Shown here piece by piece: positions 22,531-40,371 of a DNA stretch of 64,000 bases. The DNA comes from Scleropages formosus (taxonomy: Eukaryota > Chordata > Actinopteri > Osteoglossiformes > Osteoglossidae). How positions within the stretch are numbered: position 1 is the stretch's first letter; every line of letters starts with the position of its first letter. The stretch lies in assembly GCF_900964775.1 (NCBI RefSeq), contig NC_041825.1, forward strand, positions 3,322,001 to 3,386,000, in the 5' to 3' direction. Under the pieces are notes generated by a model that ran no database searches, had not been told where the DNA came from, and saw nothing but the letters and a program-made list of their open reading frames with translations. The position numbers and the translations under genes are program-made.

Positions 22531-23842
22531 TAAGTTGACCTGGTTTGAACGGAATGGAGTGACAATTACTAAGTTTATTACAGGTAAAACTAGCAGACGA
22601 GGGCTGATGGAGGTTGAGAACTTCAAGCAGGACAAACCAAACTATACCTGCAACGAAAAAGTCAATGTGGCTCTAGTGTCGCTCCGCTCAGCTGTCAGAA
22701 GGTGCAAGAAATCCAAATTCGGTTCTTCGAAATGCAAAGAAATGCTTTATGAGCCAAAGTGGGGGTATTAAATGAAGGTCTTTGTGAAGTATAATTATTG
22801 TAACCCGACTGGCCATATCTCGGGGTATGATTCACATGAGTCTCAAAAATTCTGTTGCAGCTCCTGCGACTGCTGGTGAGTTGGATGACGACGAGTGTGG
22901 AAAACAAGGTGAAAAGTAACGGGCACATATATGACAGCGGTCAAACGGGAAGGGGCGCCGTGCAGCCCGGTGGGAATGATACGTGACTGAAACTCAAGAC
23001 TCTACGTTCACAGCATCATTTTCACTTATCTCTCCCCATCTCAGTCATTAACTACAGAGTTAGCTGAAGCCAAAATTATATTCATTTTCTAACTGCTGCT
23101 ACGGGGGAAAAGCTGAGATAGAAGAGAGTATATACACAGGAAAAGTGTACGAGAGATAAGGGAACCCTCACGCTGTTCTCACCAAACTAGGAAATTTAGA
23201 GAAAATACAGGCAATGCAAGATTTATTATATATTTATGGCATGCGGTGGGACTGCCTTGCGAAACACTCACGTTACTATAAAAGCAGAAGCAACAATTCA
23301 TGTTTTGAGTAAAATGAAGCTCCTAAAATTTAAAGAGTTACGGGAACAAGCTTAGATGTGCTCTGCATTTTCATAACGTGTTGCACTATTATTGCTTCTC
23401 CCTTAACATAGTCATCCAAAACTTGACTTTGAACACGACTGTGGAATCGTAACATTTATCCGCGCTTTTCTTTCCTGTGCGCCCGTGCATTTCGAATGTT
23501 TGTTTGTGCAGTATTTTTAGTGGAGATGATAGAGACAAAAACAGGAAATGCCCATAGTCACAAAAGCAGGAAATACTACTGTAGGTTTGCTGGAAATAAT
23601 AAGTAGATTTTCAACTGACACAGTCTTTTCTCAGCCATAACTGTATGTTTCCATAAGTCTTTTTTTTTTTTTTAGTATGCATTCCACAGTAGACTTTTGT
23701 TTGTATTTCTGCCAATTTTTTTGACCATTCAGTGTTCGCTTTTATTTTTATCTTTATGCACTGCGTAATTGTCCTTATAAACATTGCACCAAGGTAGCAG
23801 CATGAGCCTACCACTGATTTCGCAAAAAATACCCAATTTTAA
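22531..23842. other. Intergenic; one unrecognised 78-codon frame
   Basis: A plus-strand open frame at 22535-22771 has mixed composition but no recognised domain and no clear splice sites. I do not call it a gene. The rest is AT-rich. Confidence 0.35.
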
Positions 23843-23854
23843 TAGATCATTTCA

Positions 23855-24069
23855 CACACACACACACACACATTTTCTGAACCGCTTGTCCCATACGGGG
23901 TCGCGGGGAGCCGGAGCCTACCCGGTAACACAGGGCGTAAGGCCAGAGGGGGAGGGGACACACCCAGGACGGGACGCCAGTCCGTCGCAAGGCACCCCAA
24001 GCAGGACTCGAACCCTAGACCCACCAGAGAGCAGGACCCGGTCCAACCCACTGCACCACCGCGCCCCCC
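23855..24069 (-). mobile_element. SINE-A copy with 12-bp target duplication
   Basis: Full-length reverse-strand copy from a CA tail through CCGCTTGTCCCATACGGGGT to the head complement CACCACCGCGCCCCCC. TAGATCATTTCA occurs on both sides (23843-23854 and 24070-24081), an exact 12-bp target duplication. Confidence 0.9.
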
Positions 24070-24081
24070 TAGATCATTTCA

Positions 24082-26513
24082 TGAATGACAAAATAGAAAC
24101 TACTCAGCTCCATTTTCACAGTTACATTTTTATTTCAGAATTCTTCCTCAAAAAGTTCAACAATAAAAACACTGACAAAGATGCCCAAACTCAGACAACA
24201 TGTACTCTTCGACACAAAAGAGAGAGCCAGGAGGAGTAAAACGGTAAGAAGAAAGAAACTTAAAAAAGAGGTTACAGTAAAACAGGAAAATAGACAAAAG
24301 GCATAGAGAGAAAATGCAAAAATTGTACCTGTGGCTAAGCGTAGTCATAAAGAATTGAAATGGTTTGTGTTTTTAATTTTGCTTCAAAAACCATAAATCA
24401 AAACAATGAGTTTAGTTTCATCCTGGTTCATCACTCAGTAAGAATATCCAGAAGTTGATCCTGCAAGAGCAGAACCGAACACATACTGTATTAATCCATA
24501 TAAAATTCACTCTCCTATGGCCCAAGCATAGCCACTATTCAAATAATGGGAAAAAAAAGTCCATTTATAATAATCAATTCTCGATTTTTTTGTTTTCCTT
24601 TTTCACTCTTCAAGATTGATTGTCATAAGTCAGCAGCTTTGCATACTTAAAGTATTCCCTGGATTTTGTATTTTTCTGCTTTGCTGATTGTCGTTTTTTC
24701 CACTGCATGATAAAATATCATTTGATTTTCAACGGCAATGTGAAAACCTCGTCTTCGCTGTTGAAACCTGAGAATGTTGTCCATTAGCTGGTGTCTCGCT
24801 GATTTTCATTCTTTGGTAAGCGTGAACCTATGTTTTATTGCAACTGGTTGGCATGAGCTGACAGCCTGATATCAAATATGATTTTCCATTTGCATGTCAT
24901 TAATTGGATAAATTAATTCCTCCCTGTCTGTATGTATTTTCATCTATCGTCCCTATCTGTGTTTTCTTAAAACAAATGTACTGAAATTGCGTATTATATA
25001 GTTGCAAAATTCATTTCCATGCTGCAGTTTTCTTAAGGCCAATGTTTCTAATGAAATGTCAGGTGTTATTGTGAATTTTTTTACATTTTAAGAGTTTCAT
25101 TTTTTTCCTGGCACTTTTGAATAAAACTAGCATGTCGGGTTTAATCTTGTTCATAGACATAATAAACAGAGGGTCACCTAGAACAATGCAAAAAATATTA
25201 GAGTCCAGGGTCATTTTAGTCAGGAAGGCGATGGGTTTGGTTTGACAAATGCAGACAAACATAAATATTTATGCAAATGTGACCTCACTTGTTCAGGAGG
25301 AGTGGACACCCAAAGCCAAGTGTCCACCTCCATCGTAATTCATATCTACATGCAAGTTCTCCTTTAGAGGGAGCGTGAGCAAGAACCCTACGTGACGGTT
25401 AAGTTCAAATATCCAGTCATTAGAGCAAGTTCCAAGAAAGGGGACGTTGTTGAGACGTCAGTCGTCCGCGTCCGTTCCGCTACAATGCAGCGCGTCGCCT
25501 GTCGCTCGTTCTTAAAGGCCGAGAGAGTGGAATGTCTAGAGCTGTGCGCGTGTAAAAATGTGGGGAAATGTTGGATTTCTGACCGAGAAGCGGCCAGTTC
25601 GAAGACTCCGTGCATATTTAATCAACGATTGTTAATAAAAAATACCGGTCTCTACATTAACCACTTTAGCAATATAAAGAAAAGAAAAGCAGGCAAAACT
25701 ACGAACATCTGTGTCAACGAGAGGTCGAGTAGCAGAATTGCTCTAAAAGAAAAAGATTTTTAAACGTTTCTTTTGCATAGGCTAAATGGGATTGTTTTGT
25801 GCTTGGGAGGAAATTTTTTTTAGTGCTATGAACCAGTGAAGATAAATGTCATGGGCTTTAGAAATACATAGCTAAAGAATTATTTGATTGGACATTTAGT
25901 GGAAATTTTTAAATGATGTCTTGTATATATGGTCAAATAAGATTTACAGAATTGCCTATAGAGTTTATATTACACCATCATGTTCTTAATGTGAACAGTT
26001 GTCAGAATATTTGATCTGGTTTTGCATTCGATACAGTAATTCCGCATCACCGCATTCATGAGCCACGACTTCCTCCAGGAGTCAGTTTCTGAGCTGCGTG
26101 AGAAAAATACGTACCGTTCTATAAGTCTGCAGTTTTTCTTAAGCGCTGCAGACAATTCATCCAGACGTGGGACGTGGAGTAATTAAAATGTTTACATTTG
26201 GAATGAAAGTTGACACGTTTAGAAGCGTGAACTGGCGCACAGATTTTTACAGTGGTTGACCTTCACAGTGCAAATTATTCGGAGTTCTCTAAACTTAGTG
26301 GACGAAGCCTCCTTCTTCGTTTGGCGGAAGAGCCGAGGCTTTCGTTGATCTTGGTTCATTGTAAACACAATTAGTTTCATGCAAAGCAGTGATTTTATGG
26401 TAGCACCAAAATGGGTATCATCCATGGTAAACTACTGGGTCCTGTTGCATTTTTTCGGGCAAACATGGAAATGCCACTGGTGTTGTCTGCATATGTGTAT
26501 ATATATGTATATT

Positions 26514-26515
<2 letters not shown>
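24082..26515. other. pax10 3' flank, no gene recognised
   Basis: Mostly AT-rich. A locally CpG-richer patch at about 25380-25620 includes TTGAGACGTCAGTCGTCCGC, a CRE-like motif; no exon is supported there. Confidence 0.35.

Positions 26516-26571
<56 letters not shown>
26516..26571 (+). repeat. (CT)n microsatellite
   Basis: A near-perfect dinucleotide run just downstream of the pax10 3' end. Confidence 0.95.
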
Positions 26572-26574
<3 letters not shown>

Positions 26575-26643
26575 AGCTCTTTCCTTCCAGTTAGTCGCCA
26601 TGTCTTTAGTCGTCTTTAATGAACCCCTCTTCACCGTTACCCG

Positions 26644-26649
26644 TTTATT
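26644..26649 (-). terminator. Candidate pax10 polyadenylation signal
   Basis: AATAAA on the minus strand, about 70 bp past the pax10 stop codon. Confidence 0.5.
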
Positions 26650-26716
26650 GCCGTTGCGCTCCCTTGCCTGTCCATCATCCTCGTTCACGGACGTCTTCTG
26701 TCTCCCCCTTCTTGTC

Positions 26717-31908
<5,192 letters not shown>

Positions 31909-32118
31909 TATAGACTTAAATACCCCCTGTTCCCAAAAGAAAGCGCCTTTCCCTGACCTTTTACCGTGACTCCCCTGACCCCTGACCCCTGACTCCTCAA
32001 ACTAAGTGGAGCAAACCTAGGAAGACCTAGAGAGAAGGAGAGAGAGAAAGTGGAATCTTGATATTCTGTAATTGTTTGGAATGATATTCCGAGTGAGCAT
32101 CAATCATAATGAACGTGA

Positions 32119-32157
32119 CATCATCAACCTCATCATCATCATCATCACCATCATCAT
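32119..32157 (+). repeat. (CAT)n microsatellite
   Basis: A trinucleotide run with few interruptions, 0.2 kb upstream of the pax10 start codon. Confidence 0.9.
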
Positions 32158-32689
32158 ATAGAGGAAGTGGCTGAATGGGTCAGAAGTGTATCTCCTTCAC
32201 CAAATACATACATCCCTGTGGGTCTGCTGTCTTTATTTGTATTTACGGGGCGCTGCACATGATTGTTGAGACATGCGCTGAGTCAGATCATTTGAAACCA
32301 TCTCAAAACGCCGTAAACAATCCAACAGATGAAGTACTGAGACGTAATGAAACGCGAGAAAACGTTCAAACTCGAATTCTTCTCCCAAAGCTCACCTCCC
32401 CCGGATCTATCTCGACACTTTTTTTTTTTCTGGTGAGTCCTTATGATAACTCTGACACTTAGTGGCTTTGCCCTTTCTGCCCCCATCCCCCCCCCCCCCC
32501 CCAAAAAAAAAAAAAAATCACACCTCTGAAATTAATATGAAATCAGAAACTCACCAAGTGCGGAAAAGGAACGGGGTAAAGAACGTGCAAGCACAACCCG
32601 GCTGCTCTTCCTCCCTCTTTCCCTGGTCCCCTCTGTCCCTGAGCGTCTCTCCACTCGCTTTGTTGGCTATGGACTATATGAGCGCAAAG

Positions 32690-32900
32690 AGGACAGAGGG
32701 AGACGCGGAGAGAGAGGACAGAGATGGAGAGAGTTAGACGGGGCGAAAGAGAGGGAGGGAGGGCGAGCGAGAGAAACACGTCTGCAGGCATTCTTGTCCT
32801 CGAAGCCATGGAGAGAGAGAGAGGAGGGAAACGGAGAGAGAGAGCGAGAGACGAAGAGGGCAAGGGAGGGATGGAGAGGGGAAGAGGAGTGACACAGCGA
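32690..32900 (+). repeat. Homopurine-rich tract
   Basis: About 200 bp dominated by GAGAGA and GGGAGG words, with few pyrimidines on the plus strand, in the pax10 upstream region. Open frames through it (Arg/Glu- or Ser/Leu-rich) are compositional. Confidence 0.6.
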
Positions 32901-33140
32901 GTCAGCATCATTGTCAAATTTGAACTTAATGGCAGAGAAAGGGGGAGGTGACATGCATGAGGGGATGGTTGGAGGAGCATCACAGACTGGGAACAGGGGC
33001 AAAACGATGGGCGACGCGGACAATGCATCCGAGAAAGTATCAAAAAGCACAACTTGGAAACACGAGAGCACGACCGGATCCCGCACCCGTTCCCCGGATA
33101 ATGGGCCGAAACATTTAAAGTCAGGGTTTTGTTGGGTTAC

Positions 33141-33209
33141 CTCCGGGAGTTTTGCTCTGCACGCCATCATTTTCAGATCGTCCTCGTCTTTCTCTTTCCT
33201 TCTGCTCAT
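33141..33209 (-). CDS. Candidate upstream coding exon of pax10
   Basis: From an ATG at 33209 the minus strand reads MSRRKEKDEDDLKMMACRAK, then LPE, and meets a donor (GAG then GTAACC) in phase 0. A plausible acceptor (TTCTTTTGGGAACAG, ending at 31927) precedes six in-frame codons before the pax10 ATG at 31908. Joining them would give a 297-residue pax10 with a new, paired-less N-terminus. Codon choice looks coding-like, and the frame stays open for about 25 further codons upstream. It resembles no protein I know. It could instead belong to another transcript or be chance. Confidence 0.3.
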
Positions 33210-34560
33210 CACCTCTTCTTTTCTCAGGCGTAGAAGAGCAGGAGGGACATACAGGGTGAAGCTGCGACCCACAGGGACGCTGCACTGGCCAAACTCTAAA
33301 CTCTCATCTTATTTTTTTTTACTTCAAAAGTGCACATTGTCTACTTGTACACATCGATATTTTATGAAAATAATTCATTAATAATCAATTAAACTGCCCC
33401 GAATTGTAACCCTAACTCTTGAAGTGATAAATGAGAATATTAAAATGAATGTTTTTTTCGAAGTTTGGGGCACAGTACGAGTACAGGGGTATAGATGGTA
33501 AAAATCAGAATTTGACTGTGGTTCACTTAACATTTGTTCTGTCGTGCGTTTTTCACGTTGCACGTAAATCGTAAATCGCGACGCCATAGGCGTAACAGGG
33601 GCCGTGGGGTCGGGGGGCCCCGGTGGACGGGTGTCTCAAAAAAGTCTCCGTTTGCGACCCCTAGAACTCCGTTAAGTGGTGTTGCTGACATCCCTCGTAT
33701 TTTTGGTGGACCCAACACCAATATGTTGTTACACCTCCGCGTTCACTAACTAGCAAATAGTTAGAAACAACCATTAGGTAGATTTTGAATGCGTTTATCG
33801 AACGTATACACTGCTTTTCGGTGCCCGGGGACTTTTTGCTAAGTGGGACAATTAATACTTTATACTGCGTGCGGTGGAATATGCATAATATGGTCCCGGC
33901 GTAACGTACAGGGTGCAGAACGTCTCGAACTGAGCTCGGGACCGTTTTCTGAGAACATTCGGGGCATGATGCTAATTACCGTCAACATGGCAATATAATA
34001 AGATACTAATGAAAATGCGATGGCTGGTTAATGGAAGGGTGAAGGAAGGGAAGAGAGGGGGACAAGGGTATAAAAATATCTCTGTGCAGCAAACGGGAGA
34101 TGGGGGGACAGGGAAAAGTGTGAGAAAGACAGGGGGAGGAGGGTGCCAACTTGTTTTATTTCCGGTTGACAAAACGCTGCGCTCCCTCTCTCTCTCGCTC
34201 GGCCTCGCTCTCCCTCTCTGTCACTTTCTTCAGAAGATCGCCTGAGAGGAGAGGCTGAAGTGACAAACAACAGAGAGGGAGGAGAGAGAGGGAGGAAACA
34301 AGTGCGAGAAAGACGGGAACGAGAAGAAAAAGGCCCAGGACTGCGTGTGTGTCCGTATGCATAAGCAGCGTCCTCTAAGCGTTTTTATATTTCGTTACAT
34401 CGTATCGATGTTGCATACATAGATGTGCGTGCGTAGATCTGCGTGCATAAATCTGCGCCGTCCATCCATATGTTTCTTAGTATTATTAGGCATTACATGT
34501 AAGTTTGCGCAGTGCCTCGGGACGGCCTTTCACTTAAATGCAGTGTAATGTGCATGTGTT

Positions 34561-34563
<3 letters not shown>

Positions 34564-34602
<39 letters not shown>
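34564..34602 (+). repeat. (TG)n microsatellite
   Basis: A perfect dinucleotide run in the pax10 upstream region. Confidence 0.95.
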
Positions 34603-34604
<2 letters not shown>

Positions 34605-34820
34605 TGAGCGTGTCCCTCAGTTGCGTGTGTGTATACTTACAAAGATTTGTGTAGCTTTAGGGCACGGTCTCTTGTTAGTTTATTCCTGTCATCCTCTCTC
34701 TTTTTTTACCGCTGCAGGGGGGCATGAACCGAGGAAGGGGGGAGACGATGAGCGGTCACCATAGCAACAATGCCGGGACAAATTTTCATCAAGTCTGTAA
34801 AATAAAAACAAAACAAAGAT

Positions 34821-34865
34821 GGGGTGGGCAGGGGGGGGGGGGGTAGGGTTGGTGGGGGGGGAGGG
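34821..34865 (+). repeat. G-run cluster, potential G-quadruplex
   Basis: Five or more G runs of three or longer (GGGG, GGG, a run of 13, GGG, a run of seven and others) lie within 45 bp, about 2.9 kb upstream of the pax10 ATG. Confidence 0.6.
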
Positions 34866-34969
34866 TCACAATAAATATGCTTACTGGCTGCCCGCTCCGG
34901 CCCATCCTCAAATTAACAACATCAGCGAATGGAGGCATGACGAATATCAGCAATAATATCGGCGAAATA

Positions 34970-35760
34970 TTGCGCTTGACACGTTACGCCCGTCACCGTC
35001 CGGCCTTCGCCACCCTTGTCCCTCACCTCTCCCCGGTGTGTTTGTCTGCTTTTAATTTTATTTTAATTGGCCGGGCCCTGGCGCACTGGGCCAACCTCTG
35101 TCTCCCCTTCGCTGCGCCGCGCCGCACCGCGCCGCGCCTCGTCTCCCCCTTGCTCTCTCCACTGTTGTGTAGCCCCAGGTGACACGGTGACGCGTCCTCC
35201 CTCCGTCCCTCCCTCTCTCTCTCAGCCCCTGTCACCTTCAATTGCTCCATGGAAGCAGACGCAGCGCCCGGGGCGAAGGAGGAGAGAGAGGCAAGGGAAG
35301 AGGGGCTGCAGAAGCACTGAGTCGGGAAGGGATGGAGGGAGGCAGGGAGGGAGGGAGGGGACGGGGGCAGGGGGAGCAGAGACAGGAGCGCAGAGCAGCA
35401 TCACGGGGGTCTCGCTCAGGATGCGGTCAGGGCGACGCAGGTGGGCTCTCGCATGGGAGGCCCAACCCAGTACAGCCCCAGAGATGGCAACTGGGAGAGA
35501 TCAGACAGAGCGACGGAAAAAAAAAAAACGAAAAGCGGACAAATCGTAGCGGACGTCTCTTTGCGGTCACGAACACTTTTGCACGTCGGAAAGATCGCGT
35601 CCCTGAAAACAACGCTGCGCAATGCTGCACGTGCGGCTCGGCAATAGGTGCTTCACGCAGAGGCGACTTCGATAAACCCGAAACACCGATGAACAGATTG
35701 CAGGGCGACGGTGCCGGCGCACCAGAACTTGGAGTAGCCCGAACGCTCAAAAATGGAGGG
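34970..35760. promoter_or_regulatory. CpG-rich segment upstream of pax10
   Basis: CpG is frequent (CGCCGCGCCGCACCGCGCCG near 35115, CGACGGTGCCGGCGCACC near 35705) compared with the AT-rich surroundings. No exon is supported. It could be a CpG island serving a distal pax10 promoter or enhancer, but this rests on composition only. Confidence 0.35.
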
Positions 35761-36816
35761 AAATACGAAGAAATGCAGGCGTTCGTCGGAACACATAAAG
35801 TCTGCACAAAATGAACAGGGTGCATCGCGTGCCTAATTTCGTGTAAACATTTTTAATGTGGACATATGAGTATTAGATACACTAGATATGAGTAAACTCA
35901 CTTTATTGCACCCCCCCACGCCCTTAATTCTTTAGCAGCCCCTTTGATTGCGTAGTGATGTCACTGAACGGCTCGTTTATCGTAATTCTCTGCTATATTT
36001 GTTGAAAATGCACGTGTTTTTCGTGTTATGTTTATTTTGGAATGCATGTTAGGCAATATTCAAAGTACAGTAACTACGCTGGGCGTGAGACGGCGCAGCC
36101 CTGTTAGAGGCCTCGGCTGTTTCTTCTGTATTCTGATGCCTTTAAGCCTTTAATATTTTAGAGCTTTTTAATTTTCTGCATTAGGTCCGAATGAAGCTTT
36201 TTAGAAACGTCCTTTGAACGCGGTTACGGTAAAGAAATGACAAACAAAACATTGCAGCGAACACTATTACTGCACCAAAGAGGGCATCAGCGGAGCTCAT
36301 TTGGGCTGAAACGCAGAAAAAGGATTTTTGACTTTTTTTTTTTTTTTTTTTTTTTTAAATAGCCTTGCGGCGTTAATGCTCCGAATATCAGATCATGGTT
36401 TATATTTGTTTATATTCTGTCCTGTCGGTTTAGTACAGCTGAAACAGGAGGGAGGATCTGATGGCAATGGGCTGAGATGGACCATTGTTTTCCATAATTA
36501 AAAAAAAAAAAACATCCCTGGCATGTGGAGCACCCAGTGGGGTAATGTGCGTTGTGGCTGTTGGAGGGAAAGGAGCCGATCAAGTGAACAAAATGACGCT
36601 CCTTTCATTTCGTGGGCCCTTTACAAGTAATCTCTCCGATTCTCGTGCAGCTGCACAGGGCGCATTTCGTTATGACCTGCAAAGTATTGCAAACCGAGGT
36701 AAAGACGTAGTAAGGAATGAGTCCTCGAACGGATGAATCTTTAAAATACTTTATAGCTTCCATCACCATTATTCACCAGTTCTATTTCTGTGATGCATAC
36801 ATAATGAGAGAGAATT

Positions 36817-36900
36817 AGAGTATATGCTGTATATGCATATATAACTGTGCATATATATATATATATATGCATAGTTATATATGTATATACAGTATACACT
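36817..36900. repeat. Near-perfect 40-bp inverted repeat (AT-rich hairpin)
   Basis: The left arm (36817-36856) and right arm (36861-36900) are reverse complements at 36 of 40 positions, with a 4-nt spacer. Both arms contain TGTATAT followed by CATATATAACT. On the plus strand three of the four mismatches would be G-U wobbles in RNA. A second inverted pair (AACCTATATATAC with GTACATATATAGGTT) follows at about 36980-37015. Confidence 0.8.
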
Positions 36901-38255
36901 CTAACTGTATGTATAAATATATATATATTATATATTTCTCTCTGTATATAATATATAAAATACATATATGTATATATAACCTATATATACATTTCTTTCT
37001 GTACATATATAGGTTACATATATAAATATGCATTTTTATTTGACTATATAACCTATATATTTCTCTCTGTATATATATAAATATACAAAGAAAGAAATTG
37101 TGTTTTTGTGTGCGTGTGTGTGTGTGTGTGGTTCATGGGAAGCGATTCGTCAAATACTGTAAAATAGTTACACTGTTAAAGATTTGATCATTATTAATTT
37201 CGAAATAAATGTCGGAAACGTTATGTGCTGTGATTTACATATTTTTTAACCAAATTTTATACGATCCAGCCCTGCTGCAGGAAGGACTTAACAGAGACTT
37301 TTCTGTTCCCTCTTTCACTTTCTGTTTCTTTCGTTTCTCAGAGGAAATTTCGAGAAATTATGGGTTCGACTTCATGTTTTCAGTTTAAGAAATTCTCCAG
37401 TTGAAGCCGTAAATGTTGCGCCGTAATGGTTTAATTTATATTATAGATGTATATAATATATGTTATTATTATATACTCTATAATATATAAGAATATATAA
37501 GTTATATATATATAAGAATTTGATGTCAATGCAGAATTTATCTTTAAACATTTTGTCGTGCTAAATAATCCGTCTCTTTTTATTTTTCTTAGTTTTTATT
37601 TAATTTAGAGCCCTTCTTCTTTCACTTGATTATTAGTTACTGTGTATTTGCGGGTTTATTTCCCTGAAAGAGCACGAAACTCATGATGATCATGTGTCTG
37701 GAAAACAAACAGCTAATTCTATTTCTCTGTTCAACAGTATAACATTGTTTTTTTTTTTAAATGTTCTGTTTTACATTTTTAGCTGGGAAATGAGCGACGC
37801 TGAACCGTGAAAGGAAAGAGAATAAAGAGAAAAATGAGCAGAAAGGCGCGCGCGCTCCATCCAGGTGAATAATAATTGAGACAAAAGTTCAAACTCAAAG
37901 TCTTTATATGTTCAGATGCACAGTTTAGGCTGAGCCGAATGTATTTACTGGTAAAAGGCAGTACTTTACCGCAGTGCAGCCACTGCGAAGCCGCCGAGCT
38001 CCGCGGAACCAGCGGCACGGCGCCCCCTAGCGGCCCACCGGCTCCGAGCGCGTCTAGCCAGGCATTTATTTTTAATTTTTTATTTTACCTACTTATTTAC
38101 TTGGAACACGTGCAATTTGTAATAGAAAACTGCAAAGGGGGTAAAATATAGGAAATTTTTCATTTAGCCACATTAGACATGTGGACACATTTATAGGTAT
38201 TTGAAATGATGTGCTCCATCACACCATGTGTAAATACAGCCCAAGCGGCCTATAA

Positions 38256-38288
<33 letters not shown>

Positions 38289-38317
38289 CACATATATACA
38301 TACATATTTATACACAC

Positions 38318-38678
38318 ACTGTGTTGCTTCAAAGTACTGTATATGAACCCCTAGTTGTCCCTTAGTTTTACCACGAAACAGTTATTTAATGAGAATCGGT
38401 GTTTCTCATGGGACATAACAGGTGTATAATGATCAATTCCATATGTTGTTTAGAGGAAATTGTGTGTGTAGTGGCAACATGTAGAGTAAAGGTGTAAAAA
38501 TAAGTGAAGCCCAAGTTGAATTGGTTACACCAAGTAGGTAAGTAGAACCAGGGGTGTAAATCAGAATTATTTACTCATTTTATAAGTTTAAGATTTAACA
38601 TTTGCATAAGTTTATTTTAATATTTTATACAGGAATACTTAGCATCCCTGTAGGGTTCACATACTTTGGCAACACTGT
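38318..38678 (-). mobile_element. Tc1/mariner-type MITE, copy 2 (inverted)
   Basis: Internal words match copy 1 at 13162-13559 in reverse order: CCCTTAGTTTTACCACGAAA, ACAGGTGTATAATGA, CAATTCCATATGTTGTTTAG and TTGGTTACACCAAGTAGGTA. The right end, reversed, is CAGTGTTGCCAAAGTATGTG with TA outside. The left limit is uncertain by a few bases. Confidence 0.7.
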
Positions 38679-40371
38679 ATATATATTTTTTTCTTAATTT
38701 AGCAGTATTTACTCAACAGCTGGAATGATTAAATATACAATGATCATGTACGAATAAATCTATGTATATGTACCCGTTCTCTCTGCTGAATAAATACTGA
38801 ACTATTACTTTAGGGACAGATGAAGAGATGCTGTATGTTGCTTATACCTGTCAGAGTCGACGGGGCTGTTGCAATATTCACAGGTTTGTGTGGATCTTCC
38901 TACAAACATTTATATTTAGTTCATGCGAAAATACTAATGAGTTCAATAATGTGCGTTGTGACATTTTATTATTATGCACAGCTGATGCCAAAACATTTAA
39001 TGCCTGAAGAGAAGGGATTTGGGGGATGTTGTGCGTTTACAATCACACACTCACACACACACAGTGTTAAATGCAAAAAATGGCCTTGTTTAATTGATCG
39101 TTAGCTACATGACTGCAGGAATATGTAGAAAAGGGAGATACAGTGAAAAACCGCTGGTGATGTTTGCATGGAAAGTAGGGGCGACATTTGTTATGGTTAA
39201 TTGTTATTGGTGTAATTGTTGGATGTGTGTATGTATGTATAAGTGTGTACATGTATGTTATTTTTATTGTGTCTACGCTACACTATAAGCCATTGGGAAC
39301 CGAAGCCAGATTCCCTGAATGTGTGTGCATACTGGGCCAAATAAATCAGATTCTGATTCTGTTAATAGCAGTAATTCACTGTTATCATTTCCGAATGAAG
39401 GACTCGGCAGCACAAAAACGTTTACATAACTGATATTTAAACCAAGTGCTAATTTTTATTGACTCATAGGCATAAATGAAAGAGCCCTACTGCATATCTT
39501 GTGCAATCCTAATTCCTGGGAATTAAGCTCTGCGAGCGGAGAAAAATACAGTATGTTGTGCTAAATGGTAATAGTGATACGCAAACAAATGCTTAGGTGT
39601 AAAAAGGGTGGGACAGGGGGACATGTCCTCGAGTACAGCTGTTGACATTTTTTCTTGGTCCCCCAATACCTGTCAAGCTGCTACACTCCTGCGCACAAAC
39701 GTATACAGGACTGCTCTCAGCAGCTGGATGGGTGAATAACGGTAAACGGGCTGATGGCAGAACAGCTCCCAGCAACATAGAAAAAAATCTAAATTAATCA
39801 AATGAATGAATTAATTATTAATTAATTGAAAAGCAACATAACTTTACATGAAAATTTCCTTTCTGTTTTTATTTATACAATGGGCTATGTATTACAGTAT
39901 ATATACTATACAGTAGTGTCAGTGTATGTGTATATATATAATCTACATTTATATCTACAGATATATACACATATTGTACACAATCCATCGTATACTGTGT
40001 ATATAGTTACATATGTTGTACACGGTACAAACACACATACACAGTGACATTTGCAGTATATGTACCATATAATAATATATATTATATACATGTGTGTGTA
40101 TGTGTGTGTGTGTGTGCGCCATAGGCTACATTCGAAAAAGGAAGAGCACTTCCTCCGCTCGGTCATGAAGCGGCTTAAATACCAGCAGCTGCCAGAATGC
40201 GTTTTGTTGGACCGACTTCTTGCATTTGCCCCAGAGAGGCGAAGAACACCAAAGCTCTGCAGAATGTGCTCAGGCCATCTCACCTCTCCGTCTCCGTGGG
40301 GTTACTGGGAGCAGCTGGCAGGATGCGTTCTTCCACTCTTATTCGAGTCTGGCTTATTTTACACCTTTGAA

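Larger units (their letters stand above)
35815..40371. other. Gene-poor pax10-nosip interval, AT-rich part
   Basis: I see no exon. The interval contains the inverted AT repeat at 36817-36900, further AT microsatellites to 37080, CA repeats at 38254-38280 and a Tc1-type MITE. Candidate enhancers cannot be told from background by eye. Confidence 0.45.

Noticed and set aside
20000-26716. Search for irf3 next to bcl2l12, as in human
   Set aside because: No frame with the IRF tryptophan-repeat pattern was found on either strand of the window.
32543-33052. Long Ser/Leu/Pro-rich minus-strand frames over the homopurine tract
   Set aside because: Composition-driven: GA-rich DNA read in reverse gives CT-rich codons without stops.
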